From Candidatus Omnitrophota bacterium (GTDB lineage Bacteria > Omnitrophota > Koll11 > JAHIPI01), in contig JAQUMG010000070.1 of the NCBI GenBank assembly GCA_028718265.1, positions 1 to 8,601 on the forward strand: a stretch of DNA of 8,601 nt, written 5' to 3'. How positions within the stretch are numbered: position 1 is the stretch's first letter; every line of letters begins with the position of its first letter. The notes under the pieces are model-generated. The model was given only the letters and a program-made list of their open reading frames with translations. It did not search any database and was not told the origin of the DNA. The translations under genes were made by a program, and so were the position numbers. Shown in pieces: positions 1-6,544 of this stretch.

Positions 1-1520
1 CCTTTGATTGCATAGTGATACCGCAGGAGTTTGAACCTGATCGTAAAGCCTTTGAAGAAGTCAGCCGGCTGTTGAATACGCCGGTAAGCGCATTGAAAGA
101 TAAAAGAGCGAAAGATGCCATCGCGCCGTTCGTGGCGGTGGCGATTAAAAAAGATATCGGCAAGGAAACCGCCATAGCCATATCCGAGAAAAGCCCGGAT
201 CTGCCGGGACTGCTTATCCAGACCCGCTCTGTGCGGTATTACCCGTATAAGAATGTCGGTGCGCACGTAGTCGGTTATCTTGGAAAAATCAGCGAAGAAG
301 AGTTATATACTCTTAGTGATTACGGATATAAAAACATGGACTATGTCGGCAGAGGCGGTTTAGAATTGTATTATGACAGTTATTTAAAAGGCGAGGAAGG
401 CGGCATACAGACCGAGGTTGATTCAAGGGGAATGGAACTGAAACAACTCGGCATCAAGGAGCCCGAGAAGGGCAAAGACATACAGACGACTATCGACCTT
501 GAATTGGAAAAATATGTCGATTCTCTTCTTGAGGGGCACAGGGGTGCCGCCATAGTGATGAATTCGGCGACAGGAGAGATATTGACTCTTGTCAGCAAGC
601 CCGATTTCGATCCTAATGCTTTTGTTTCCGCCACGGACCCGAGTTTCATAAGCAGCTTACTCGAAAGAAGCGATTGCCCCATGATAGACAGGGCGGTGTC
701 CGGTGCATATCCGCCGGGTTCGGTTTTTAAAATAGTCACCAGTTCCGCCGGCCTTGATTCGAAAAAAATAAGCCCATCCGAACGACTCAATTGTCCAGGT
801 TACTATATGCTCGGAAACCGGCGTTTTAATTGCTGGAAAGAGACAGGACACGGTGCAGAGGTAATTACCGAAGGCATCAGGAATTCCTGCAACGTATTTT
901 TCTATCAGGTCGGCCGCAAGGTAGGCCCGGATTTACTTGCAAGTTATGCGTTTAGGTACGGTTTTGGCAGAAATTCTCAGGTGGATCTGCCGTATGAAAC
1001 TACGGGCACAGTTCCTACCAGAAGATGGAAGATGTACAGGATCAGGCAGGGATGGTATGAAGGTGACACGGTAAATTATTCAATAGGTCAGGGGTATGTG
1101 CTCGTCACGCCGCTGCAAATATTAAGGATGGTAAACGGGATTGCCACAGAAGGATCATTAGTTCGCCCGTACATAGTGAAAAGCATAGATTCGCTGGAAG
1201 TCGGAGGACAACAAAAAAAGCGGATTGACGTATCGAAAGAGACGCTTAAGATTATTAAGGAAGGTATGAGGAGGGCTGTTGAGGATCCCAATGGTACTGC
1301 CAAGGCTGCGGCCGTAAAAGAATTAAGTATTTTCGGTAAGACAGGGACAGCGCAGGCCGGGCCGAAAGGGACTCACGCGTGGTTTACGGGTTTTTGTTTG
1401 GGCGAGAAGGCCAAGTTTTCCGTAGTTGTTTTTTTAGAGTATGGCGGAAAAGGCGGTGATAAGCCCGCTAAGATTGCTTCGGGCATTTTCGCAAAACTGA
1501 AAGAACTGAATTATTTATAA
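1..1520 (+). CDS. mrdA: Penicillin-binding protein 2 (class B PBP, elongasome transpeptidase), 5'-partial
   Basis: Peptidoglycan D,D-transpeptidase that crosslinks new lateral wall, acting in the periplasm as partner of RodA. The reading frame is open from base 3, upstream of the GTG at 15, and the upstream codons read FDCI, continuing into VIPQEF as in the PBP dimerisation domain. The gene therefore begins before the window, and about 100 N-terminal residues, including the membrane anchor, are missing. Counting from the GTG at 15, the dimer domain occupies about residues 1-145 and the transpeptidase domain about 170-500. All three catalytic motifs are present: SVFK with nucleophile S236 and K239, SCN at 291-293, and KTGT starting at K442. 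The final TAA is 3 bases before rodA, indicating an operon; mreBCD commonly lie upstream of this pair, but that is not visible here. The main alternative is the divisome homologue FtsI, made unlikely by the adjacent rodA. Confidence 0.95.
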   Translation, partial: FDCIVIPQEFEPDRKAFEEVSRLLNTPVSALKDKRAKDAIAPFVAVAIKKDIGKETAIAISEKSPDLPGLLIQTRSVRYYPYKNVGAHVVGYLGKISEEELYTLSDYGYKNMDYVGRGGLELYYDSYLKGEEGGIQTEVDSRGMELKQLGIKEPEKGKDIQTTIDLELEKYVDSLLEGHRGAAIVMNSATGEILTLVSKPDFDPNAFVSATDPSFISSLLERSDCPMIDRAVSGAYPPGSVFKIVTSSAGLDSKKISPSERLNCPGYYMLGNRRFNCWKETGHGAEVITEGIRNSCNVFFYQVGRKVGPDLLASYAFRYGFGRNSQVDLPYETTGTVPTRRWKMYRIRQGWYEGDTVNYSIGQGYVLVTPLQILRMVNGIATEGSLVRPYIVKSIDSLEVGGQQKKRIDVSKETLKIIKEGMRRAVEDPNGTAKAAAVKELSIFGKTGTAQAGPKGTHAWFTGFCLGEKAKFSVVVFLEYGGKGGDKPAKIASGIFAKLKELNYL

Positions 1521-1523
1521 ATT

Positions 1524-2621
1524 ATGTACAGGATAAATTACCGAAAAGATTTCGATCCGTTTTTAATAATATTGCCGCTGATAATAGTCGTGGCCAGTTT
1601 CCTTTTTCTCTATAGCGCTTCACACGGGCTGTACGAGCCGGGCGGCACAAATTTTGCGTTTCGCCAGCTGGTCTGGTTGGCCGCAAGCGTTGTTATACTT
1701 ATCATTCTTGTCAATATAGATTTCCGAAGAGTATTAGATTGGTCGTACTTATATTACGCCATTATTGCTGTTATACTTTTGCTGCTACTTTTGGTTGGTG
1801 GCGCACGTATGGGTGCGAAGAGATGGTTTACCATCGGGTGGCTGGCATTTCAACCGTCAGAATTTGCGAAGATAGTCCTGATAATGACGCTGGCATTTTA
1901 TCTGGGTAATAACCGGCATTCAATACGCAGCATAAAGGGACTTTTGATGCCGTTTTTATTCACGGGTATATTTTTTCTATTGGTTATTAAAGAGCCGGAC
2001 TTAGGTAGTGCGCTCATATTGCTCGCTATCCTGTTCGTCATGCTTTTAGTCTCCGGCATGCCGTTTAAGTATCTATTCGGGCTGATTGCCGCCGGCGCAG
2101 CTTCTTCGCCGGTATTATGGCATTTTCTTAAGGACTATCAAAAGCGGCGCCTATTGGTATTTGTCAATCCTAATATGGATCCGCTCGGCGCCGGTTATAC
2201 GATCATTCAATCAAAGATCGCCATAGGTTCCGGCGGACTTTTCGGCAGGGGGTGGATGGGCGGCACACAGAATCAGCTGAACTTCCTTCCCGAGAGCCAC
2301 ACAGATTTTATTTTCGCCGTAGTAGGAGAAGAATGGGGATTTGCGGGCAGCTTATTTCTCATATTCTTGTTCGCTTTTCTTATCAGCCGCGTTCTCTCGG
2401 TTGCGGAAAGAACGAATGATTTTTACGGTAAATTGGTAATCATCGGCGTGGCAGGTATGCTGTCGTTTCAGGTGCTTGTAAATATCGCGATGACAATCGG
2501 CCTTATGCCCGTGGTCGGCATACCCTTACCGTTTGTAAGCTATGGCGGGTCAAGCCTGATGATAAATTTTATCGCGCTGGCACTGGTCATTAACATTGAT
2601 ATGCATCGGACGTTGTTTTAA
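1524..2621 (+). CDS. rodA: RodA, SEDS-family peptidoglycan glycosyltransferase
   Basis: Integral membrane enzyme that polymerises lipid II into glycan strands in the elongasome, paired with PBP2. It has 365 residues, the usual family length (about 370), with around ten hydrophobic segments throughout. SEDS signatures are visible: WLAFQPSEFAKI, KEPDLGSAL, the large periplasmic loop with FGRGWMGGTQNQLNFLPE followed by SHTDFIFAVVGEEWG, and the C-terminal GIPLPFVSYGGSS. The Asp in HTDFIF is residue 261 and matches the family's essential aspartate. The start is an ATG 3 bases after the mrdA stop. No good Shine-Dalgarno sequence precedes it (the upstream bases are AT-rich), so translation is probably coupled to mrdA. 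FtsW and SpoVE are alternatives within the same superfamily, but the mrdA pairing favours RodA. The stop codon directly abuts the left arm of a large inverted-repeat element. Confidence 0.96.
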   Translation: MYRINYRKDFDPFLIILPLIIVVASFLFLYSASHGLYEPGGTNFAFRQLVWLAASVVILIILVNIDFRRVLDWSYLYYAIIAVILLLLLLVGGARMGAKRWFTIGWLAFQPSEFAKIVLIMTLAFYLGNNRHSIRSIKGLLMPFLFTGIFFLLVIKEPDLGSALILLAILFVMLLVSGMPFKYLFGLIAAGAASSPVLWHFLKDYQKRRLLVFVNPNMDPLGAGYTIIQSKIAIGSGGLFGRGWMGGTQNQLNFLPESHTDFIFAVVGEEWGFAGSLFLIFLFAFLISRVLSVAERTNDFYGKLVIIGVAGMLSFQVLVNIAMTIGLMPVVGIPLPFVSYGGSSLMINFIALALVINIDMHRTLF

Positions 2622-2870
2622 ATATTGAACTTTATATTCTCCTCGCGTCTAGCAAAATTCTTTACGCCTTTCGCTACGGTAAAAAGCGTCCCTCGGCTTC
2701 GCTCGGGATGCGCTGAAGCGCAGGGACATTAATGCGGACAGCGACCGAGGACGAAATGTCCGAGGGAGTGCCGAGTCTAACGGACGAGGCCAAGCGTCCT
2801 ATTTAACCGCTTTTTACCTTGTTCAAGGCTGAATTTTGCAAGGCCGCTCATAGAATATAAAGTTCAATAT
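2622..2870. repeat. Large inverted-repeat element A with nested hairpins
   Basis: The outer arms are perfect 19-base inverted repeats: ATATTGAACTTTATATTCT at 2622-2640 and its reverse complement at 2852-2870. The complementarity resumes inward in register-shifted blocks: GCAAAATTC (2652-2660) with GAATTTTGC (2831-2839), then GGTAAAAAGCG (2679-2689) with CGCTTTTTACC (2808-2818). Inside are shorter stems: GTCCCT (2688-2693) with AGGGAC (2722-2727), GCGC-TGAA-GCGC (2710-2721), and GGACATT (2724-2730) with AATGTCC (2755-2761). No credible open frame, promoter or T-tract terminator was found. It begins at the base after the rodA stop. It could be a dispersed repeat or MITE-like element, a structured RNA, or a transcript-end structure; no clear target-site duplication flanks it. 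The structure is directly visible but its function is unknown. Confidence 0.75.
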
Positions 2871-2965
2871 ATAAGGTATCAGTCTTAAGCATATGTCAAA
2901 AAGGAATCCGGTGCTTTTCGCAGCGACATGTCGATTTTAGGCGAAGCAGCTTGACGAGCGAGGGA

Positions 2966-3002
2966 ATCCCGAGGTCCCGCGAGAGCGGGATAATCTCGGG
3001 AT
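2966..3002. other. Two-tier hairpin in element B
   Basis: ATCCCGAG (2966-2973) pairs perfectly with CTCGGGAT (2995-3002). Inside it, TCCCGC (2975-2980) pairs with GCGGGA (2985-2990) around a GAGA tetraloop, which is of the stable GNRA class. The two tiers are separated by an asymmetric internal loop (one G on the left, TAAT on the right). An additional outer stem, CAGCTT (2947-2952) with AAGCTG (3007-3012), would close it. No T-run follows, so it does not look like an intrinsic terminator. Confidence 0.7.
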
Positions 3003-3017
3003 GGCGAAGCTGACAGA

Positions 3018-3042
3018 GCCCCGATGGAGAGCCCATCGGGGC
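3018..3042. other. Perfect 10-bp GC-rich hairpin in element B
   Basis: GCCCCGATGG (3018-3027) and CCATCGGGGC (3033-3042) form a perfect 10-bp stem with a 5-base loop, AGAGC. It is the most stable-looking local structure in the window. The sequence after it (GAGTTCTG) lacks the U-tract of a Rho-independent terminator, so it is more likely part of a repeat or structured transcript. Confidence 0.75.
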
Positions 3043-3082
3043 GAGTTCTGCAGCCACCGAGTGAGGAAAGACCTTCGCCGTC

Positions 3083-3096
3083 CCGCCTTGCGGCGG
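3083..3096. other. Short GC hairpin at the right side of element B
   Basis: CCGCC (3083-3087) and GGCGG (3092-3096) enclose the loop TTGC. The stem is only 5 bp and would be unremarkable alone. It sits between the paired blocks CTTCGCC and AAATCGAC of the larger element and so belongs to its hairpin series. Confidence 0.5.
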
Positions 3097-3134
3097 TAGA
3101 AATCGACTAGGAGCGAGAAAAATACCGGATTCCT

Positions 3135-3164
3135 TTGAGACGCGAGCGGAATATCGCAGTTAAT
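3135..3164 (+). promoter_or_regulatory. Weak sigma70-like promoter candidate for the radical SAM gene
   Basis: TTGAGA (3135-3140) matches the -35 consensus at five of six bases. GTTAAT (3159-3164) matches the -10 consensus at four of six, with an 18-base spacer. Transcription would start near 3171, giving a leader of about 20 bases to the ATG at 3191. The -35 box overlaps the right arm of element B, so the element could supply or influence the promoter. The match is modest and could be chance. Confidence 0.3.
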
Positions 3165-3190
3165 CCTAAACGGGTACGGGGACTATATAC

Positions 3191-4966
3191 ATGGATAAAA
3201 GATACGAAGAACTGCTGCAATACGTAGAGCGGCCCGGGAGATATATAGGCGGCGAAATTAATTCCGTCGTAAAAGACTGGAATACGGCCGATTTAAAAAT
3301 TGCGCTTGCCTTTCCAGACCTCTATGATATCGGTATGAGCAATCTTGGCGGCAAAATTCTTTATCATCTTTTAAATTCTAAAGATAATATTCTCTGCGAA
3401 AGAGTTTTTTCTCCGTGGAGCGACATGGAAAAATTACTCAGGGACAGAAACATGCCTGTTTTTACTTTAGAGAATAATAAATCCCCGCGCGAATTTGATA
3501 TCGTAGGATTTTCTTTTTCTCACGAACTTAATTATACGAATGTCCTGAACATTCTGGACATGTCCGGAATCCCGCTGAGATCAGGAGAGAGAGATGAATC
3601 TTATCCGCTGATTATCGCCGGAGGCCCGTGCGCTTTTAATCCGGAACCGATGGCGGATTTTATCGATGTATTTATCGTAGGGGACGGGGAAGAGGCCGTA
3701 CTGGAGCTTACCGAAAGTTTTATTTCGTTGAAGCAGAAAGGCCTTTCGAAAAACCGCTCCGTTTTATTTCGCGAGCTGGCAAAAATAGAAGGCGCCTATA
3801 TTCCGAGCCTCTACCGGGCATCCTATAAAGACGGCAGATTTGACAGGCTCGCTCCGCTGGAAGAATATGCGCCGCCCGTAATAAAAAAGCGGTTGTTAAA
3901 GAATCTCGAGACATCTTTTTACCCTACCAGGCAAATAGTGCCGTATATCCCGATAGTGCATGACCGCGTGAGCCTTGAAGTAATGAGGGGATGCCCGCAC
4001 AGGTGCAGGTTTTGTCAGGCCACTATGATATATTCGCCGGTCAGGCTGCGGTCCAAAGACACGGTATTTCAGCTGGGAAAGACCACCCAGATGCTCACCG
4101 GCCACGACGAAATATCTTTGTTGTCGCTGTCGACAGCGGATTATCCCGGCGTAATAGATCTTCTGGAACTTCTGGCCGGTGAATTCAAGCCGCAGGGCGT
4201 AAGCATATCGCTGCCGTCTTTGCGTATAGAAGACAGCATTGAAAACCTGCCGCCGCTCATACTTAAAATAAAAAAAACCGGCCTGACATTTGCGCCGGAG
4301 GTGGGAAGCGAGAAACTGCGGAAATTTATAAATAAAAATATTGATACCGACAAATTGCTGCGCGCGGCTAAAAGAGCGTATGATCTTGGATGGCGGAAAA
4401 TAAAATTGTATTTCATGATAGGATTTCCCGGAGAAACAGAAGAAGACGTCGCTTCCATTTCAAAGCTGACCAATGATATCCTGAATCTGAAAGATAAAGA
4501 GCGCAGGATAAAAGCTGATATAACAGTAAGCGTTTCATCCTTTATACCTAAGCCCCACACTATTTTTCAATGGGAGGCCATGGAGCAAAATGAAATATTA
4601 CGGAATAAAATATCCCAGCTCAGGCGGAGCATAAAATCCGGCAGGGTAAAAGTGAATGCGCATAGCGTTGATATGAGTATTCTGGAGGCAATTTTCTCGC
4701 GCGGCGACAGAAGGTTGAGCGTGCTTATTGAAGCGGCCTACAAAAAAGGTGCGCGTTTTGACGGCTGGAAGGACGTTTTCCGGCAGGATATATGGCAGGA
4801 GTCGATAGCCGCATACGGTATAGATGTAAAGTCCTATCTTGAAAAGCGCAAATACACAGAGCCGTTGCCCTGGGACCATATAAGTACGGGCATAAGTAAA
4901 GTTGCTTTGATTAAAGATAATGCATCGGCTCATGAACAGGCAGGGATAACATCATGCGGCCACTAA
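3191..4966 (+). CDS. Radical SAM protein with B12-binding-like N-terminus (TIGR03960-like)
   Basis: A 591-residue cytoplasmic protein of the radical SAM superfamily, which cleaves S-adenosylmethionine at a [4Fe-4S] cluster; its substrate is unknown. Residues about 35-175 resemble a B12-binding-type Rossmann domain (FPDLYDIGMSNLGG at 41-54, a GGPCAFNPEP segment near 143). The cobalamin-ligating His of the DxHxxG motif is absent, so cofactor binding is doubtful. The radical SAM core follows with MRGCPHRCRFC: C268, C272 and C275 form CxxxCxxC. Later come a FAPEVGSEKLR segment and MIGFPGETEEDV. The architecture fits TIGR03960, whose members are often fused or adjacent to a DUF2344 (TIGR03936) domain. 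No such partner is seen here, and the C-terminus ends at TSCGH without the cysteine-rich tail I recall for relatives. The start is supported by GGGGA at 3178-3182, 8 bases before the ATG. It appears to be a single-gene unit. Confidence 0.88.
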   Translation: MDKRYEELLQYVERPGRYIGGEINSVVKDWNTADLKIALAFPDLYDIGMSNLGGKILYHLLNSKDNILCERVFSPWSDMEKLLRDRNMPVFTLENNKSPREFDIVGFSFSHELNYTNVLNILDMSGIPLRSGERDESYPLIIAGGPCAFNPEPMADFIDVFIVGDGEEAVLELTESFISLKQKGLSKNRSVLFRELAKIEGAYIPSLYRASYKDGRFDRLAPLEEYAPPVIKKRLLKNLETSFYPTRQIVPYIPIVHDRVSLEVMRGCPHRCRFCQATMIYSPVRLRSKDTVFQLGKTTQMLTGHDEISLLSLSTADYPGVIDLLELLAGEFKPQGVSISLPSLRIEDSIENLPPLILKIKKTGLTFAPEVGSEKLRKFINKNIDTDKLLRAAKRAYDLGWRKIKLYFMIGFPGETEEDVASISKLTNDILNLKDKERRIKADITVSVSSFIPKPHTIFQWEAMEQNEILRNKISQLRRSIKSGRVKVNAHSVDMSILEAIFSRGDRRLSVLIEAAYKKGARFDGWKDVFRQDIWQESIAAYGIDVKSYLEKRKYTEPLPWDHISTGISKVALIKDNASAHEQAGITSCGH

Positions 4967-5016
4967 AAGCATAAGAAGCACGGATTTTTCGTATTTACCG
5001 CCGCCTTGCCATTCTT

Positions 5017-5035
5017 AATATATTGACAATATATT
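5017..5035. promoter_or_regulatory. Palindrome at the -35 region, possible operator
   Basis: AATATATT (5017-5024), spacer GAC, then AATATATT (5028-5035) forms an inverted repeat; each half is also self-complementary. Its right end covers the first two bases of the -35 box at 5034-5039. The position would suit a repressor or activator site. AT-rich symmetry can arise by chance, and part of the symmetry follows from the tandem repeat at 5020-5041. Confidence 0.35.
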
Positions 5036-5041
5036 GACAAT
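5020..5041. repeat. Perfect 11-bp tandem duplication carrying the -35 hexamer
   Basis: ATATTGACAAT occurs twice back to back, at 5020-5030 and 5031-5041. Each copy contains a consensus TTGACA (5023-5028 and 5034-5039). Only the second copy has ideal 17-base spacing to TATACT at 5057-5062; the first would have a 28-base spacer. The 11-base period is about one helical turn, so it could be a direct-repeat binding site or a slippage duplication. Confidence 0.75.
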
Positions 5042-5062
5042 TAGTTTTAGATAGGGTATACT
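5034..5062 (+). promoter_or_regulatory. Strong sigma70-type promoter for the sensor-pilT operon
   Basis: A perfect -35 TTGACA (5034-5039), a 17-base spacer and TATACT (5057-5062, five of six to consensus) form a near-ideal housekeeping promoter. Transcription would start around 5068-5070, giving a leader of about 53 bases before the ATG at 5122. A good Shine-Dalgarno AGGAG (5110-5114) lies 7 bases before that ATG. No other convincing promoter is seen downstream, so this one may serve the whole block to the window end. Confidence 0.8.
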
Positions 5063-5121
5063 TAAAAAAACTGCTAATCAGCCGACTAACTGAAGGATCA
5101 GCCAAAGACAGGAGACGTGAA

Positions 5122-6531
5122 ATGAATTTTTTAAAAAAATTATCGCTCATCCCTCGAGGGTTACGTTATAAATTGCTGATCGCGTTCTGCCTTATGTCTA
5201 TCATTCCCCTCCTTGTCTCCTTGTATATCGTAAGAGATTATATTTTTCCTCCCAGCGGCGATATTCTCAGTACCTCATGGGTGATGTTCTTTTGCGTAAT
5301 TATTACTTTTTTGGGTCTGGTTCTGGCAAAGCAGATGGTTGAGCCTGTCATAGAGATGGCCATTGAAACGCAGTTGATAGCCAAAGGCGACGTAAGCCGG
5401 AAAATAGACGTTCGTACCGAAGATGAAATAGGCGACCTTGGACGATCCATTAATGAAATCACTGCCCATATACGGGACAAGATAGACGAACTCAAAGTGT
5501 ATGGTGAAAAAACAAGACTTATTAATACTGAAATACACAAGAAAGTGCTCGTCCTTTCAAGCCTGCTGCAGATAGGAGAAAATATTTCCGGACTCACCGA
5601 GCTGGAAGACATTGTAACACTTATCGTTGAAAAGGTAGCACATACAATTGAGCCGGGATATGCAATGATTTTTTTCCCAAAGCCGAATGATTTACAAACT
5701 CTTGAGATCGTCGCCGAAAGTAACTTAAGTAATGATACCCTGCAGTCCCTCGAAATAAAACCGGGTAAGGGGTTTTTGGGAAATGTGCTGATGAGCGGCA
5801 CTGTTATTTATGCCGACTCCAAGACGAAGCATCTAAAGCAGATAGAAGATTTTAAAGACGAAAACAGCATCAAGAATTTCGCCGCATTTCCGATTATTTC
5901 GAGGAATAAAGCAATAGGACTACTTTTTATAGGAAATGACGCGGATGATTTTGAATTTAAGACGGATGATCTGGAGGTGCTGAAGATATTTTCTAAACAA
6001 GCCGCTATAGCGTACGAAAGTGATGCATTGACAAAAAGGGCGAAAGAGCTGGAAATAAAAGATGATCTTACGGACTTGTACAATGAAAAGTATATCGCCG
6101 GGCGGTTAGATGAAGAAATAAAAAGGGCTATCCTTTATCAGCGGCCGTGCTCGTACATAGTTTTCGATATTGACAATTTTGATGCATTCAGATCGCAAAA
6201 CGGCGAATTGGCTACCGAAAAAGCTCTGAAAAGGGTCGCATCGGTGCTCGGCAAAAACGCGACGGAGATAGGCAGGGCTGCCCGGCTGTCAGGAGACGGT
6301 TTTTCGCTTTTGCTGCCGGAGAAAAACAAAAAAGAGGCCTATAAGATTGCGGAGGATGTAAGGCGGGAAGTCGAAGGGCTGGAACTTGACGGCGGCCCGG
6401 TTAAGCGCTTGACGATAAGCGGAGGCGTCAGTGAAAATCCTATAGACGGAACAACGGCGGCGGAACTGATGCAAAAAGCCGCTACGGGTCTCTCTATAGC
6501 CAAGACGCAGGGCAAAAACAGAATAATCTAA
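5122..6531 (+). CDS. Membrane HAMP-GAF protein with degenerate GGDEF domain
   Basis: A 469-residue inner-membrane signalling protein, probably a sensor or c-di-GMP-related receptor. Two hydrophobic segments (about 17-37 and 51-69) flank an external loop of only about 13 residues, so sensing is unlikely to be periplasmic. A HAMP linker follows (about 70-122, with EPV at 74-76 and EDEIGDLGRSINEI), then a coiled-coil stretch, a GAF domain (about 150-300) and a GGDEF-family domain (about 310-469, opening DDLTDLYN at 314-321). The GGDEF signature reads SGDGF (S390-F394), losing the fourth-position acidic residue. The block after the metal-binding DID (349-351) reads NFDAFRSQNGELATE, where active enzymes have about FKxxND..GHxxGD, so guanine-contacting positions are also changed. 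Diguanylate cyclase activity is therefore doubtful. AGGAG lies 7 bases before the ATG. pilT follows after 13 bases, suggesting control of pilus motors. Confidence 0.9.
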   Translation: MNFLKKLSLIPRGLRYKLLIAFCLMSIIPLLVSLYIVRDYIFPPSGDILSTSWVMFFCVIITFLGLVLAKQMVEPVIEMAIETQLIAKGDVSRKIDVRTEDEIGDLGRSINEITAHIRDKIDELKVYGEKTRLINTEIHKKVLVLSSLLQIGENISGLTELEDIVTLIVEKVAHTIEPGYAMIFFPKPNDLQTLEIVAESNLSNDTLQSLEIKPGKGFLGNVLMSGTVIYADSKTKHLKQIEDFKDENSIKNFAAFPIISRNKAIGLLFIGNDADDFEFKTDDLEVLKIFSKQAAIAYESDALTKRAKELEIKDDLTDLYNEKYIAGRLDEEIKRAILYQRPCSYIVFDIDNFDAFRSQNGELATEKALKRVASVLGKNATEIGRAARLSGDGFSLLLPEKNKKEAYKIAEDVRREVEGLELDGGPVKRLTISGGVSENPIDGTTAAELMQKAATGLSIAKTQGKNRII

Positions 6532-6544
6532 GACGGAGATAAAG

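Larger units (their letters stand above)
2895..3141. repeat. Large inverted-repeat element B with nested hairpins
   Basis: A second element of nearly the same size as A starts 24 bases downstream of it. The outer arms are AAAGGAATCCGGT (2900-2912) and ACCGGATTCCTTT (3124-3136), extended by GTC (2895-2897) with GAC (3139-3141) across two mismatches. Inner paired blocks are GTCGATTT (2930-2937) with AAATCGAC (3100-3107) and GGCGAAG (2940-2946) with CTTCGCC (3073-3079). The interior holds at least three local hairpins, listed separately. GGCGAAGC is also repeated directly at 2940-2947 and 3003-3010. No protein reading frame is supported. The arm sequences differ from those of element A, but the plan is the same: outer arms, inner complementary blocks and a GC-rich hairpin core. 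Confidence 0.7.

Noticed and set aside
15..17. GTG as the start codon of the PBP2 gene.
   Set aside because: The frame stays open to the window edge and the upstream codons (FDCI) fit the family. The first codon is outside the window.
2622..2870. Element A as a standard MITE or insertion sequence remnant.
   Set aside because: It has 19-base terminal inverted repeats, but I see no clear target-site duplication in the AT-rich flanks, no transposase fragment and no known IS end. It is left as an unclassified repeat.
3060..3073. GTGAGGAAAGACC resembles the GAGGAAAGTCC conserved core of RNase P RNA.
   Set aside because: The match is imperfect and the other conserved RNase P regions are not found at suitable distances. 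A similar string (CGAGCGAGGGAA at 2955-2966) occurs in the same element, so it is probably an internal imperfect repeat.
2641..3190. A small protein gene in the rodA to radical SAM gap.
   Set aside because: No frame with a plausible start, ribosome binding site and protein-like composition is visible. The sequence is dominated by inverted repeats.
4967..5016. A Rho-independent terminator after the radical SAM gene (TTTTT at 4985-4989).
   Set aside because: No stable stem precedes the short T-run, so termination here cannot be supported.
5238..5801. A 187-codon antisense open frame within the HAMP-GAF gene, and similar antisense frames in mrdA, the radical SAM gene and pilT.
   Set aside because: All lie opposite well-supported genes, have low-complexity Ser-rich translations typical of antisense frames, and show no recognisable domain.
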